57,523 nt of DNA, from the NCBI GenBank assembly GCA_036676175.1, contig JAKFDL010000071.1, positions 1 through 57,523 on the forward strand, read 5' to 3'. The position numbers and the translations under genes are program-made. Under the pieces are notes generated by a model that was not told where the DNA came from, did not search any database, and was given only the letters and a program-made list of their open reading frames with translations. The stretch's first letter is position 1, and each line of letters opens with the position of its first letter. Below, one piece after another: positions 50,576 to 57,523 of the stretch. The DNA is from Methylotenera_A sp036676175 (GTDB taxonomy: Bacteria; Pseudomonadota; Gammaproteobacteria; Burkholderiales; Methylophilaceae).

Positions 50576-50612
50576 AAAAAAGCCGATGCATATCACCATG
50601 CAATCGGCTTTT
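50576..50612 (-). terminator. Hairpin between rpsO and pnp
   Basis: On the minus strand, AGCCGAT and ATCGGCT, extended by an inner GCAT/ATGC pairing, are followed by TTTTTT. It may end much of the rpsO transcript and set the rpsO:pnp ratio. Confidence 0.88.
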
Positions 50613-50664
50613 CTTTACATTATAAAAGTGAGCAAAATAGTATTAAGCCAAACTTTTATAACAA

Positions 50665-50934
50665 TTATTTACGTAGACCTAAACGCTCAATCAATGTTTG
50701 GTAACGTTGTGTGTTTTCGCTTTTTAGGTAATCTAACAAACGACGGCGTTGGCTCACCATTGCCAATAAACCGCGGCGTGAGTGATTGTCTTTTTTGTTT
50801 GATTTAAAATGCTCGGTTAAATAAGCAATGCGGCTAGTTAACAGTGCCACTTGCACTTCTGGGCTGCCTGTATCGCCTTTAGCTTGTTGAAAATCGCTAA
50901 TGATTTTAGCGCGATCTGCTGCTGTAGTTGCCAT
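50665..50934 (-). CDS. rpsO: Ribosomal protein S15
   Basis: The 89-residue 30S protein binds 16S rRNA early in assembly. Family segments are AKIISDFQQAKGDTGSPEVQ, ALLTSRIAYLTEHFK, DNHSRRGLLAMVSQRRRLL and LIERLGLRK. The start chosen follows AAGGAAG by about eight bases; a longer reading through the Shine-Dalgarno is rejected. It lies in the conserved truB-rpsO-pnp order. Confidence 0.97.
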   Translation of the reverse strand: MATTAADRAKIISDFQQAKGDTGSPEVQVALLTSRIAYLTEHFKSNKKDNHSRRGLLAMVSQRRRLLDYLKSENTQRYQTLIERLGLRK

Positions 50935-51128
50935 CTTTATCTTCCTTTTAGTTAGCGTCAATGCAAAAGCAGCAAGACTTTATAATAACGCGTTTAAAAA
51001 TAAACGCTCAAAAATCAAACCGCGAATGCATTCATTTACAATGAGTTGCGCATTTTAGACTGTTACACACCAATTAACAAGCTTTTTTATAGTTAACAAG
51101 CTGATTTTACTAATATTTTGTCAAATAT

Positions 51129-52049
51129 TTAAGCTGGTTTTTGAATCAATCGCTTAGGCGCGATTTTTCCATCATCTTGCAAAAAACCTAAACCTAGAAA
51201 CTGCTGTGTTTCGTTATAAAGCCGTAATTCGCCCTGTACAACTTTGCCAGCTTGCCACACGGGCTGTCCTTGCATTAAATAAAAGGCGGCATCAGCATTC
51301 AGAATCACTTTTGGCAAGCTCTCTATTGCTGAATCTACAGGCAGCAATAAAGCGTCGCGCGCTTCAATTGGCATGTCCTCCAGTTGCTCAATAGTGATTG
51401 TATTTGCTAAGAGATAGCCTGCAGTTTCAGTGCGGCGTAGACCAATTAAATGCGCACCACAGCCTAGAGTCGCGCCAATATCTTCTGCCAAAGTGCGAAT
51501 ATACGTACCCTTGCTGCAAGTTACGGTTATCTGTGCTATGTCGGCAGAAAAACGATCTACTACAATACTTTTTATTGTAATTAAACGAGCATGGCGGGCA
51601 ATATCCACGCCCTCTCTGGCATAGGTATATAAAGCTTTTCCTTCGTGCTTTAGGGCAGAATACATGGGTGGAATTTGGCTAATTTCACCAATAAATTGTT
51701 GGCAGGCGGCGCTGAATTGACTGGGCGTTACGTTCACTGGTGAGGTACTTAACACCTCACCCTCCGCATCGCCGGTTGTTGTGGTTGTGCCTAGTTTTAT
51801 GGTGGCAATATAGGTTTTGTCAGCATCTGTGACATATTGGGCAAACTTAGTGGCTTCGCCCAAGCAAATTGGTAATAAGCCCGTCGCCAAAGGATCTAGT
51901 GTGCCCGTGTGACCTGCTTTAGCGGCTTGAAACAGCCATTTTACTTTTTGCAAGGCTTGGTTAGATGAAAAGCCGAGGGGTTTGTCTAGCAATAAAACGC
52001 CGTTGATATTGCGTTTAATGCGTTTGGTTTGAATCTTTTTTTCAGCCAA
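51129..52049 (-). CDS. truB: tRNA pseudouridine-55 synthase TruB
   Basis: TruB makes pseudouridine 55 in the T-loop of tRNAs. The 306-residue product has GVLLLDKPLGFSSN, the catalytic segment AGHTGTLDPLATGLLP (Asp52), QIPPMYSALKHEGKALY and CSKGTYIRTLAEDIG, then a C-terminal PUA-like part. It is full length and lies about 60 bases after rbfA. Confidence 0.95.
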   Translation of the reverse strand: MAEKKIQTKRIKRNINGVLLLDKPLGFSSNQALQKVKWLFQAAKAGHTGTLDPLATGLLPICLGEATKFAQYVTDADKTYIATIKLGTTTTTGDAEGEVLSTSPVNVTPSQFSAACQQFIGEISQIPPMYSALKHEGKALYTYAREGVDIARHARLITIKSIVVDRFSADIAQITVTCSKGTYIRTLAEDIGATLGCGAHLIGLRRTETAGYLLANTITIEQLEDMPIEARDALLLPVDSAIESLPKVILNADAAFYLMQGQPVWQAGKVVQGELRLYNETQQFLGLGFLQDDGKIAPKRLIQKPA

Positions 52050-52112
52050 GCTATATTTTCTTTTACTCAGTTTTCTTTATTCGAAGTACTTTATTAAGTC
52101 GCTCTTGATAAA

Positions 52113-52478
52113 TTACTTTTCTGGATTGAGCTTATCGTCTGAAGCACGCGCCGCATCGATCAATTGTGCCATTTTTATACCAACATCAATTGATTCATCG
52201 TAGACAAAATGCAATTGTGGCACCGTTCTAAGCAGCATGCGTTTCGCCACTTGTGTGCGTAAAAATCCTGCTGATTTTTCCAGTCCGTTTTGCAGACTTT
52301 GACTCGATTTGGCCGCACTGTAAAAAACTTTTGCATGTGCCATATCGCCAGTCACTTCAACTGCAGTAATGGTTACCATGGTAACGCGCGGGTCTTTCAC
52401 CTCAAACATGATTAAATCAGCCAGCTCACGCTGCATTTGCTCGGCAACGCGGTGGCTACGTGAATACTCTTTTGCCAT
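52113..52478 (-). CDS. rbfA: Ribosome-binding factor A
   Basis: RbfA is a KH-fold protein that helps mature the 30S subunit and 16S 5' end. The 121-residue product has RVAEQMQRELADLIMFEVKDPR, then VTGDMAHAKVFYS, and the conserved VPQLHFVYDESIDVG. It starts three bases after the infB stop, so it is almost certainly cotranslated. Confidence 0.94.
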   Translation of the reverse strand: MAKEYSRSHRVAEQMQRELADLIMFEVKDPRVTMVTITAVEVTGDMAHAKVFYSAAKSSQSLQNGLEKSAGFLRTQVAKRMLLRTVPQLHFVYDESIDVGIKMAQLIDAARASDDKLNPEK

Positions 52479-52481
52479 TGT

Positions 52482-55127
52482 TTATAAGGTTCTAGCGACT
52501 TCTATCATTTCATAAACCTCAAGGATATCGCCAACTTCAATATCATTGTAGTTTTTGAGCGATAGTCCGCATTCAAAGTTATTTTTCACTTCTTTGACAT
52601 CGTCTTTAAAGCGTTTGAGCGAATCCAGCTCGCCCGTATGCACAATCACATTATTGCGCAACACACGTACTTTAGAATTGCGTTTAATCATACCGTCTTG
52701 CACATAGCAACCGGCAATGGCGCCTACTTTGCTGATGCGGAATACTTCGCGGATTTCCACTGTACCAATCATACTTTCACGCTGCTCTGGTTTCAGCATG
52801 CCACCCAAGGCTGCTTTTACCTCATCTACCGCTTCGTAAATAATATTGTAGTAACGCACATCCACACCTAAGCTATCAATCAATTTACGTGAGCCAGCAT
52901 CGGCACGTACGCTAAAGCCAATCAATACAGCGTTAGATGCGCTGGCCAAGTTGACGTCAGATTCTGAAATTGCACCAACGCCAGTATGAATAATATTCAC
53001 TTTGACTTCTGCTGTAGAGAGTTTTTGCAGGCTAGTGGCTAACGCCTCGTAAGAGCCTTGAACGTCTGACTTGATAATTAAATTCAGCGTTTGGACTTCG
53101 CCATCTTCCATTTGGTTAAACATGTTTTCAAGCTTGGCGGCTTGTTGTTTCGCCAATTTCACATCGCGGAACTTGCCTGCACGGAAGTTAGCAATTTCAC
53201 GTGCTTTGCGCTCGTCATTCAGCACAATCACTTCTTCGCCAGCGCTTGGCACATCGGCCAAACCTAAGATTTCGACTGGAATTGATGGGCCAGCTTCTTT
53301 AATGTCGTTACCAGATTCATCTAACATGGCACGCACGCGACCAAAAGTAGTACCTGCTAATATCATATCTCCACGGCGTAAGATCCCAGATTGCACCAAC
53401 ACCGTAGAAACAGAACCACGGCCTTTATCTAGCCTGCCTTCAATCACCAGACCTTTAGCTGGCGTATTTCTTGGCGCTTTTAATTCTAAAATTTCTGCCT
53501 GCAACAACACGGCCTCGAGTAATTCATCGATACCCTTGCCTGTTTTGGCTGATACTTCGCGGAACATAGTATCGCCACCAAAATCTTCAGGCACCACTTC
53601 TTGCGCAACCAATTCCATTTTTACGCGTTCAGGCGCTGCATCTGGCTTATCAATTTTGTTAATGGCCACGACTAGAGGCACACCTGCCGCTTTGGCATGG
53701 TGAATCGCCTCAATGGTTTGCGGCATGACGCCGTCATCAGCTGATACCACCAAAATCACCACATCGGTCGCTTTGGCGCCACGCGCACGCATGGCAGTAA
53801 AGGCCTCATGGCCTGGTGTATCTAAGAATGTGACCATACCGCGTGGCGTTTCTACGTGATAGGCGCCGATATGCTGAGTAATGCCACCAGCCTCTCCACT
53901 GGCAACGCGGCTACGACGAATATAATCCAGCAATGAAGTTTTACCATGGTCAACGTGACCCATCACCGTCACTACTGGCGGCCTAGTTTCTAAAATAGCT
54001 TCCGCATGCTCGGCTTCTTCTAAGAAAGTTTCAGGGTCGTTAGCTGCTGCTGCTTGCGCAGTATGGCCCATTTCCTCTACCAAAATAATGGCGGTTTCCT
54101 GATCTAACACTTGGTTAATCGTGACCATCATGCCCATGCCCATCAACACCTTAATGACTTCAGCGGCTTTAATTGACATCTTATGGGCCAGCTCTGAAAC
54201 GGTAATGGTTTCAGGCACTAAGACTTCATGCACGATTGGATCAGTAGGTGCATTAAACGCATGTTCTTGGTCGTCATCTCGATGCGATTTGTGTTTGCCT
54301 TTAGGTGAGCGCCAACCTTGATTGATACTAGTATCGCCGCGCGTTTTCAAGCCACGCTTTTTGTTCTCAGCGTCAGTCCAGTCTTTATTGTTATTTTTGC
54401 CTTTTTTAGCATCTTTAGTGGCAGGCTTTGCAGCTGCGCCTTCTTTGGCAACAGGTTTATGCAGTGTACCTTCTGAAAGCTTCGCTGCTTTGGCTTTTGC
54501 TGCTTCAGCTTCGGCTAACTTTTTAGCCTCTTCGTCCGCACGACGTTGCAACAACTCTTGTTTCTTGCGTACATCTTCTGCCTGCATTTGCGCTAAAGTA
54601 GCATGGCGTTTTGCCTCTTGTTCGCGCATGGCAATTTGCTCTGGCGTCAATACTTGCTTTCTTAGCGTTGTCGATTTAACTTCTGCCACGGCTTCTACTA
54701 CTGGCGTAGGCTCTGTGACCACTTCTATCGCTTCAATTATTACTGGCTCTTCAACTGCTTCTTGCACTGGTTCAGGTGCCACTTCAATCACAGTCTCAAC
54801 TATTGGTGCTGGTAACTCTACTTCAGTTTCGCTGCGCTCCAACACACGTTTTTTACGCACCTCTACTTGGATAGTGCGGGCTTTACCCATGCTATCGGTT
54901 TTTTTTATCTCACTGTTTGATTTGCGTGTAAGGGTAATTTTACTTTTAGGTGCTTGCGCTGCGCCATGCTCTTTGCGCAAATATTCAAGCAAAGCAGTTT
55001 TATCCGCTTCTTCCAGCTTATCTTCTAGGGCAGATTTGACCACGCCCGCGCTTTTTAGCTGCTCTAGCAGCAAGGCTGTGGGCAGCCCTAGCTCTGCGGC
55101 GAATTGTGCAACGGTTGTTTGTGCCAT
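52482..55127 (-). CDS. infB: Translation initiation factor IF-2
   Basis: IF-2 is the GTPase that delivers initiator tRNA. The 881-residue product has an N-terminal IF2-N module (AQFAAELGLPTALLLEQLKS), a long charged Ala/Glu/Lys linker (about 60-290), a second IF2-N, and a G domain with GHVDHGKTSLLD, DTPGHEAF and NKID. Domains II and III and the tRNA-binding C-domain follow. The linker is divergent, as is usual. It lies between nusA and rbfA. Confidence 0.97.
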   Translation of the reverse strand: MAQTTVAQFAAELGLPTALLLEQLKSAGVVKSALEDKLEEADKTALLEYLRKEHGAAQAPKSKITLTRKSNSEIKKTDSMGKARTIQVEVRKKRVLERSETEVELPAPIVETVIEVAPEPVQEAVEEPVIIEAIEVVTEPTPVVEAVAEVKSTTLRKQVLTPEQIAMREQEAKRHATLAQMQAEDVRKKQELLQRRADEEAKKLAEAEAAKAKAAKLSEGTLHKPVAKEGAAAKPATKDAKKGKNNNKDWTDAENKKRGLKTRGDTSINQGWRSPKGKHKSHRDDDQEHAFNAPTDPIVHEVLVPETITVSELAHKMSIKAAEVIKVLMGMGMMVTINQVLDQETAIILVEEMGHTAQAAAANDPETFLEEAEHAEAILETRPPVVTVMGHVDHGKTSLLDYIRRSRVASGEAGGITQHIGAYHVETPRGMVTFLDTPGHEAFTAMRARGAKATDVVILVVSADDGVMPQTIEAIHHAKAAGVPLVVAINKIDKPDAAPERVKMELVAQEVVPEDFGGDTMFREVSAKTGKGIDELLEAVLLQAEILELKAPRNTPAKGLVIEGRLDKGRGSVSTVLVQSGILRRGDMILAGTTFGRVRAMLDESGNDIKEAGPSIPVEILGLADVPSAGEEVIVLNDERKAREIANFRAGKFRDVKLAKQQAAKLENMFNQMEDGEVQTLNLIIKSDVQGSYEALATSLQKLSTAEVKVNIIHTGVGAISESDVNLASASNAVLIGFSVRADAGSRKLIDSLGVDVRYYNIIYEAVDEVKAALGGMLKPEQRESMIGTVEIREVFRISKVGAIAGCYVQDGMIKRNSKVRVLRNNVIVHTGELDSLKRFKDDVKEVKNNFECGLSLKNYNDIEVGDILEVYEMIEVARTL

Positions 55128-55191
55128 TTACTTTTCCTGTCTTTCCCTTTAAATACTTCTATGCTTATTGCACTTATTAAACTTGAGGTTT

Positions 55192-56658
55192 TTATTTAAA
55201 CCAAGGCGCACGCGCGGTCATAATAAGTGTTTTTGCACGCTCATTATCCATTGCTGTCAGCTCTACCAACTCATCTACCGCCAATTCAGCAAGCTCTTCC
55301 ATGGTAGAAATGCCTTTAGACGCCAATAAATGCGCAGTCTTGTCGTCCATACCTTCCATCGTTAACAAGTCTTCAGCCGCTTCTTCTACCTTTTCTTCTT
55401 TGGCAATCGCCTCAGTCAGTAAAGCTGCACGCGCACGTGAACGCAACTCGTTAATGGTATCTTCATCAAACGCGTCAATCTCAGCCATTTCAGCTAATGG
55501 CACATACGCAATTTCTTCTAGTGTGCTAAAACCTTCTTGTACCAGAATGTCCGCCACTTCTTCGTCTACATCCAATTTTTCCATAAATAGCTGGCTTACA
55601 TTGGTGTATTCGCTTTGGTTTTTCTCAGCCGCTTGCTCTTCGGTAAGAATGTTTAATGTCCAACCGGTTAGTTCAGAGGCCAAACGCACGTTTTGGCCAC
55701 TACGGCCAATCGCTAAAGCCAATTGCTCTTCGTTCACCACGACGTCCATGCTGTGCGCATCTTCATCCACCACGATGCTAGAAACCTCAGCTGGTGCCAT
55801 CGCGTTAATCACGAATTGTGCTGGCTCCATGCTCCACAACACAATATCCACGCGCTCACCAGCAAGCTCACCGGTTACTGCTTGTACGCGCGAACCACGC
55901 ATGCCTACACAAGTACCTACTGGGTCTAAACGTTGGTCATTGGTTTTGACTGCAATTTTTGAGCGCAAGCCAGGATCGCGCGCAGCAGCACGAATTTCCA
56001 GCAAACCTTCTTCAATCTCTGGTACTTCCAATTCAAACAAACGTTTTAAAAACTCTGGTGCAATGCGCGACAAAATAAGCTGGGGGCCTCGGCCACCACG
56101 CTCGATACGCGATAAATAAGCACGCACGCGGTCACCCACACGTAAGTTTTCTTTCGGGATCATTGCTTCACGTGGCAACAAGCACTCAAGGCGACCGACT
56201 TCAATGAGTGCATTGCCTTTTTCCATGCGCTTAATCACCCCGGTAACTAAGTTTTCATTTCGGGCTAAAAAGTCCTCTAAAATTTGCTCACGTTCAGCTT
56301 CGCGTACTTTTTGCAAAATCACCTGTTTAGCGGCCTGCGCACCGATACGACCAAATTCAATATTCTCTAGCGGTTCTTCATAATAATCGCCAATGTTGCG
56401 ACCTTTAGCATGTTCGCTTTCTTCATCAAACTGGTAAGCCGAGCTCTCTAGCAAGTCGTAATCCACGTATTGCCACCGTCTTGCGGTGGTATAAGCGCCC
56501 GTTTCACGGTCAATCGTTACATAAATATCGGCATTTTCTTCATGATTTTTTTTAGTTGCAGAAGCCAAAGCCAGCTCTAAAGCAGTAAAAATTACCTCTT
56601 TACTCACGTTTTTTTCGTGGGCAAGCGCATCGACCAATAACAAAATTTCACGACTCAT
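55192..56658 (-). CDS. nusA: Transcription factor NusA
   Basis: NusA modulates pausing, termination and antitermination. The 488-residue product has an N-terminal polymerase-binding domain, an S1 domain (GVIKRMEKGNALIEVGRLEC), two KH domains (GMRGSRVQAVTGELAGERVD and AIGRSGQNVRLASELTGW), and two C-terminal acidic helix-hairpin repeats (about 360-488). The start MSREILLL is chosen over a reading four residues longer. It lies between rimP and infB in the standard order. Confidence 0.96.
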   Translation of the reverse strand: MSREILLLVDALAHEKNVSKEVIFTALELALASATKKNHEENADIYVTIDRETGAYTTARRWQYVDYDLLESSAYQFDEESEHAKGRNIGDYYEEPLENIEFGRIGAQAAKQVILQKVREAEREQILEDFLARNENLVTGVIKRMEKGNALIEVGRLECLLPREAMIPKENLRVGDRVRAYLSRIERGGRGPQLILSRIAPEFLKRLFELEVPEIEEGLLEIRAAARDPGLRSKIAVKTNDQRLDPVGTCVGMRGSRVQAVTGELAGERVDIVLWSMEPAQFVINAMAPAEVSSIVVDEDAHSMDVVVNEEQLALAIGRSGQNVRLASELTGWTLNILTEEQAAEKNQSEYTNVSQLFMEKLDVDEEVADILVQEGFSTLEEIAYVPLAEMAEIDAFDEDTINELRSRARAALLTEAIAKEEKVEEAAEDLLTMEGMDDKTAHLLASKGISTMEELAELAVDELVELTAMDNERAKTLIMTARAPWFK

Positions 56659-56715
56659 TGCAATCTCCAACTATCAATATATTCTAATAAACTTTTCTTA
56701 AATTCTAAATACTAC

Positions 56716-57201
56716 TTAGAACACCGGGCTCAGACGGGCTTTATCAATGTTATTTAATGCCAATTTGTAGGTTACACCTTCAAATTCCAGCAATACACAC
56801 TCGGCCTCAACACCCTTTAAAATCCCTAAAAATGTCTTGCGCGGCAAGGTTGTTTCCGTTGCATTTGCACTTTCATCTTTGATGCCTACACGCAACTTAA
56901 CTTGAGCGCGCTCACCTGTAAACCTTACAAAATCTTTCTCTTTTTTCAGCACGCGATCCATACCTGCGGAAGAAATTTCCAGCCTGTCATAATCAATTTC
57001 ATGCTCAACCGTCAGTACATTGCCCAATTGATTACTTACCAGCACACAATCGTCAATATTCACGCTATCTTTTATGTCAGTGGGGTTTAACTTATCAATA
57101 AATACGCGCAATAATTTACCCCGATTCGAAATCTCGAGGTCTACCAGCTCATATCCAAGCTGAGTCACCGTCTTATCAATTAAGCTATGCAAATCTTGCA
57201 T
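56716..57201 (-). CDS. rimP: Ribosome maturation factor RimP
   Basis: RimP is needed for 30S maturation. The 161-residue product has the family pattern LGYELVDLEISNRGKLLRVFID, then DDCVLVSNQLG, DYDRLEISSAGMDRVLKKEKDF and KTFLGILKG. I start at MQDLHSL, with AAGGA ten bases upstream; the longer reading runs back into a terminator-like hairpin. It opens the rimP-nusA-infB operon. Confidence 0.93.
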   Translation of the reverse strand: MQDLHSLIDKTVTQLGYELVDLEISNRGKLLRVFIDKLNPTDIKDSVNIDDCVLVSNQLGNVLTVEHEIDYDRLEISSAGMDRVLKKEKDFVRFTGERAQVKLRVGIKDESANATETTLPRKTFLGILKGVEAECVLLEFEGVTYKLALNNIDKARLSPVF

Positions 57202-57235
57202 TCCCAAACATTCCTTACCCACATACCCTGCAGAA

Positions 57236-57260
57236 ACAAAAAATGGGCACAAAGCCCATT
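57236..57260 (-). terminator. Terminator-like hairpin in the rimP leader
   Basis: On the minus strand, AATGGGC and GCCCATT with a five-base loop are followed by TTTTTTG, about 35 bases before the rimP ATG. It could stop upstream transcripts or act as a leader attenuator for the operon. Confidence 0.8.
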
Positions 57261-57403
57261 CAAATTATGCACGCATTATACCAATTAATTCAAGCAATTG
57301 GAATGACCTTGGCAATTTACTATGACCAACTTGCGTTACGTTGGTTATTTAAACTAATCAATCCAATTGCTATAAGCCCCTTATCTAGTTTCCGTTGCCC
57401 CAA

Positions 57404-57434
57404 ACAATAAAACCCTCACTGGGAGGGTTTTTTG
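57404..57434 (-). terminator. Terminator after the 5S rRNA gene
   Basis: AACCCTC and GAGGGTT with a five-base loop have T-rich sequence on both strands. It lies about 30 bases downstream of the 5S rRNA 3' end. Another weak stem (AAACCAT/ATGGTTT) lies between. The 140 bases from here to the rimP leader hold only an imperfect inverted repeat. Confidence 0.85.
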
Positions 57435-57464
57435 TAAACCATGCTGGGATGGTTTGGTATAAAT

Positions 57465-57523
57465 AGCTTGGCAGTGACCTACTTTCGCATGCAAAAAGCA
57501 TACTATCATTGGCGCTGGTTCGT
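57465..57523 (-). rRNA. rrf: 5S ribosomal RNA, 3' end (partial)
   Basis: The minus strand reads GATAGTATGC and then CATGCGAAAGTAGGTCACTG before CCAAGC, the conserved 3' end of bacterial 5S rRNA. The gene continues beyond the right edge, so an rRNA operon transcribed toward rimP lies outside the window. Confidence 0.93.

Noticed and set aside
54322..55152. Long open frame (276 codons) on the plus strand opposite infB
   Set aside because: It mirrors the Ala/Glu/Lys-rich linker of IF-2, gives a low-complexity Ser/Ala product, and has no ribosome-binding site or family motif.
55301..56119. 272-codon frame opposite nusA
   Set aside because: It is antisense to conserved NusA domains, has a Ser-rich product with no recognisable domain, and is best explained as a codon-bias shadow.
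3..57523. Search for CRISPR arrays, insertion sequences, phage genes and attachment sites
   Set aside because: No repeat-spacer pattern, transposase, integrase or flanking duplications were seen; tRNA genes at 10669 and 46356-46676 show no adjacent integrase or repeated 3' end.

Overview
This window looks like a chromosomal segment of a free-living betaproteobacterium. The gene content and AT-leaning composition best match Methylophilaceae (Methylotenera-like), but that placement is an inference from gene families and not a database result. No phage, insertion sequence or CRISPR array was seen.

Region by region. (1) 1-1800: an EVE-domain protein, a DUF2237 protein, and a zapB-like/zapA pair with 6S RNA downstream on the minus strand. 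(2) 1900-9600: a vitamin B12 block. A cobalamin riboswitch precedes btuB and a BtuM-type transporter. Then come bluB, a BtuF-like protein without a signal peptide, cobU and an S4-domain protein, and the opposing operon cobT-cobS-cobC. Together these import corrinoids, make the lower ligand DMB and assemble the nucleotide loop. No corrin-ring synthesis genes are present, so this is a salvage route. (3) 9600-12000: an amphipathic-repeat lipoprotein, Kbp (BON-LysM), tRNA-Phe, and a divergent ArsR/SDR pair with a near-perfect operator over its promoters. (4) 12170-24550: an HPP-CBS membrane protein, then a sulfur island. It holds a YezD-type protein, an OprP-like porin, two sulfate-binding proteins, a DUF2325 protein, a 1-Cys peroxiredoxin, a degenerate EAL protein, cysT-cysW-cysA, and a rhodanese-TusA-DsrE2 sulfur-relay set. 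(5) 24570-31740: a PagL-like protein, valS, an unusual photolyase-like flavoprotein with reversed domain order, an NfeD/SPFH pair, and moeB.

(6) 31750-46262: a minus-strand MSHA-like type IV pilus assembly cluster. It contains a sigma-54 response regulator, an MshM-like ATPase, an MshL secretin, an MshN TPR protein, an MshE ATPase with a c-di-GMP-type N-domain, MshG, MshI/J/K-like proteins and two large pilin-like proteins. No short major pilin or prepilin peptidase is present. (7) 46356-48370: tRNA-His, tRNA-Arg, tRNA-Pro, folD, dksA and a row of hairpins. (8) 48377-57201: the conserved rimP-nusA-infB-rbfA-truB-rpsO-pnp operon (minus strand), followed by the 3' end of a 5S rRNA gene at the right edge.

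The observations most worth following are the domain-swapped photolyase-like protein, the degenerate EAL protein inside the sulfate transporter operon, the cysteine-rich tandem pilin-like protein, the ArsR/SDR operator, and the hairpin whose loop is the dksA stop codon.
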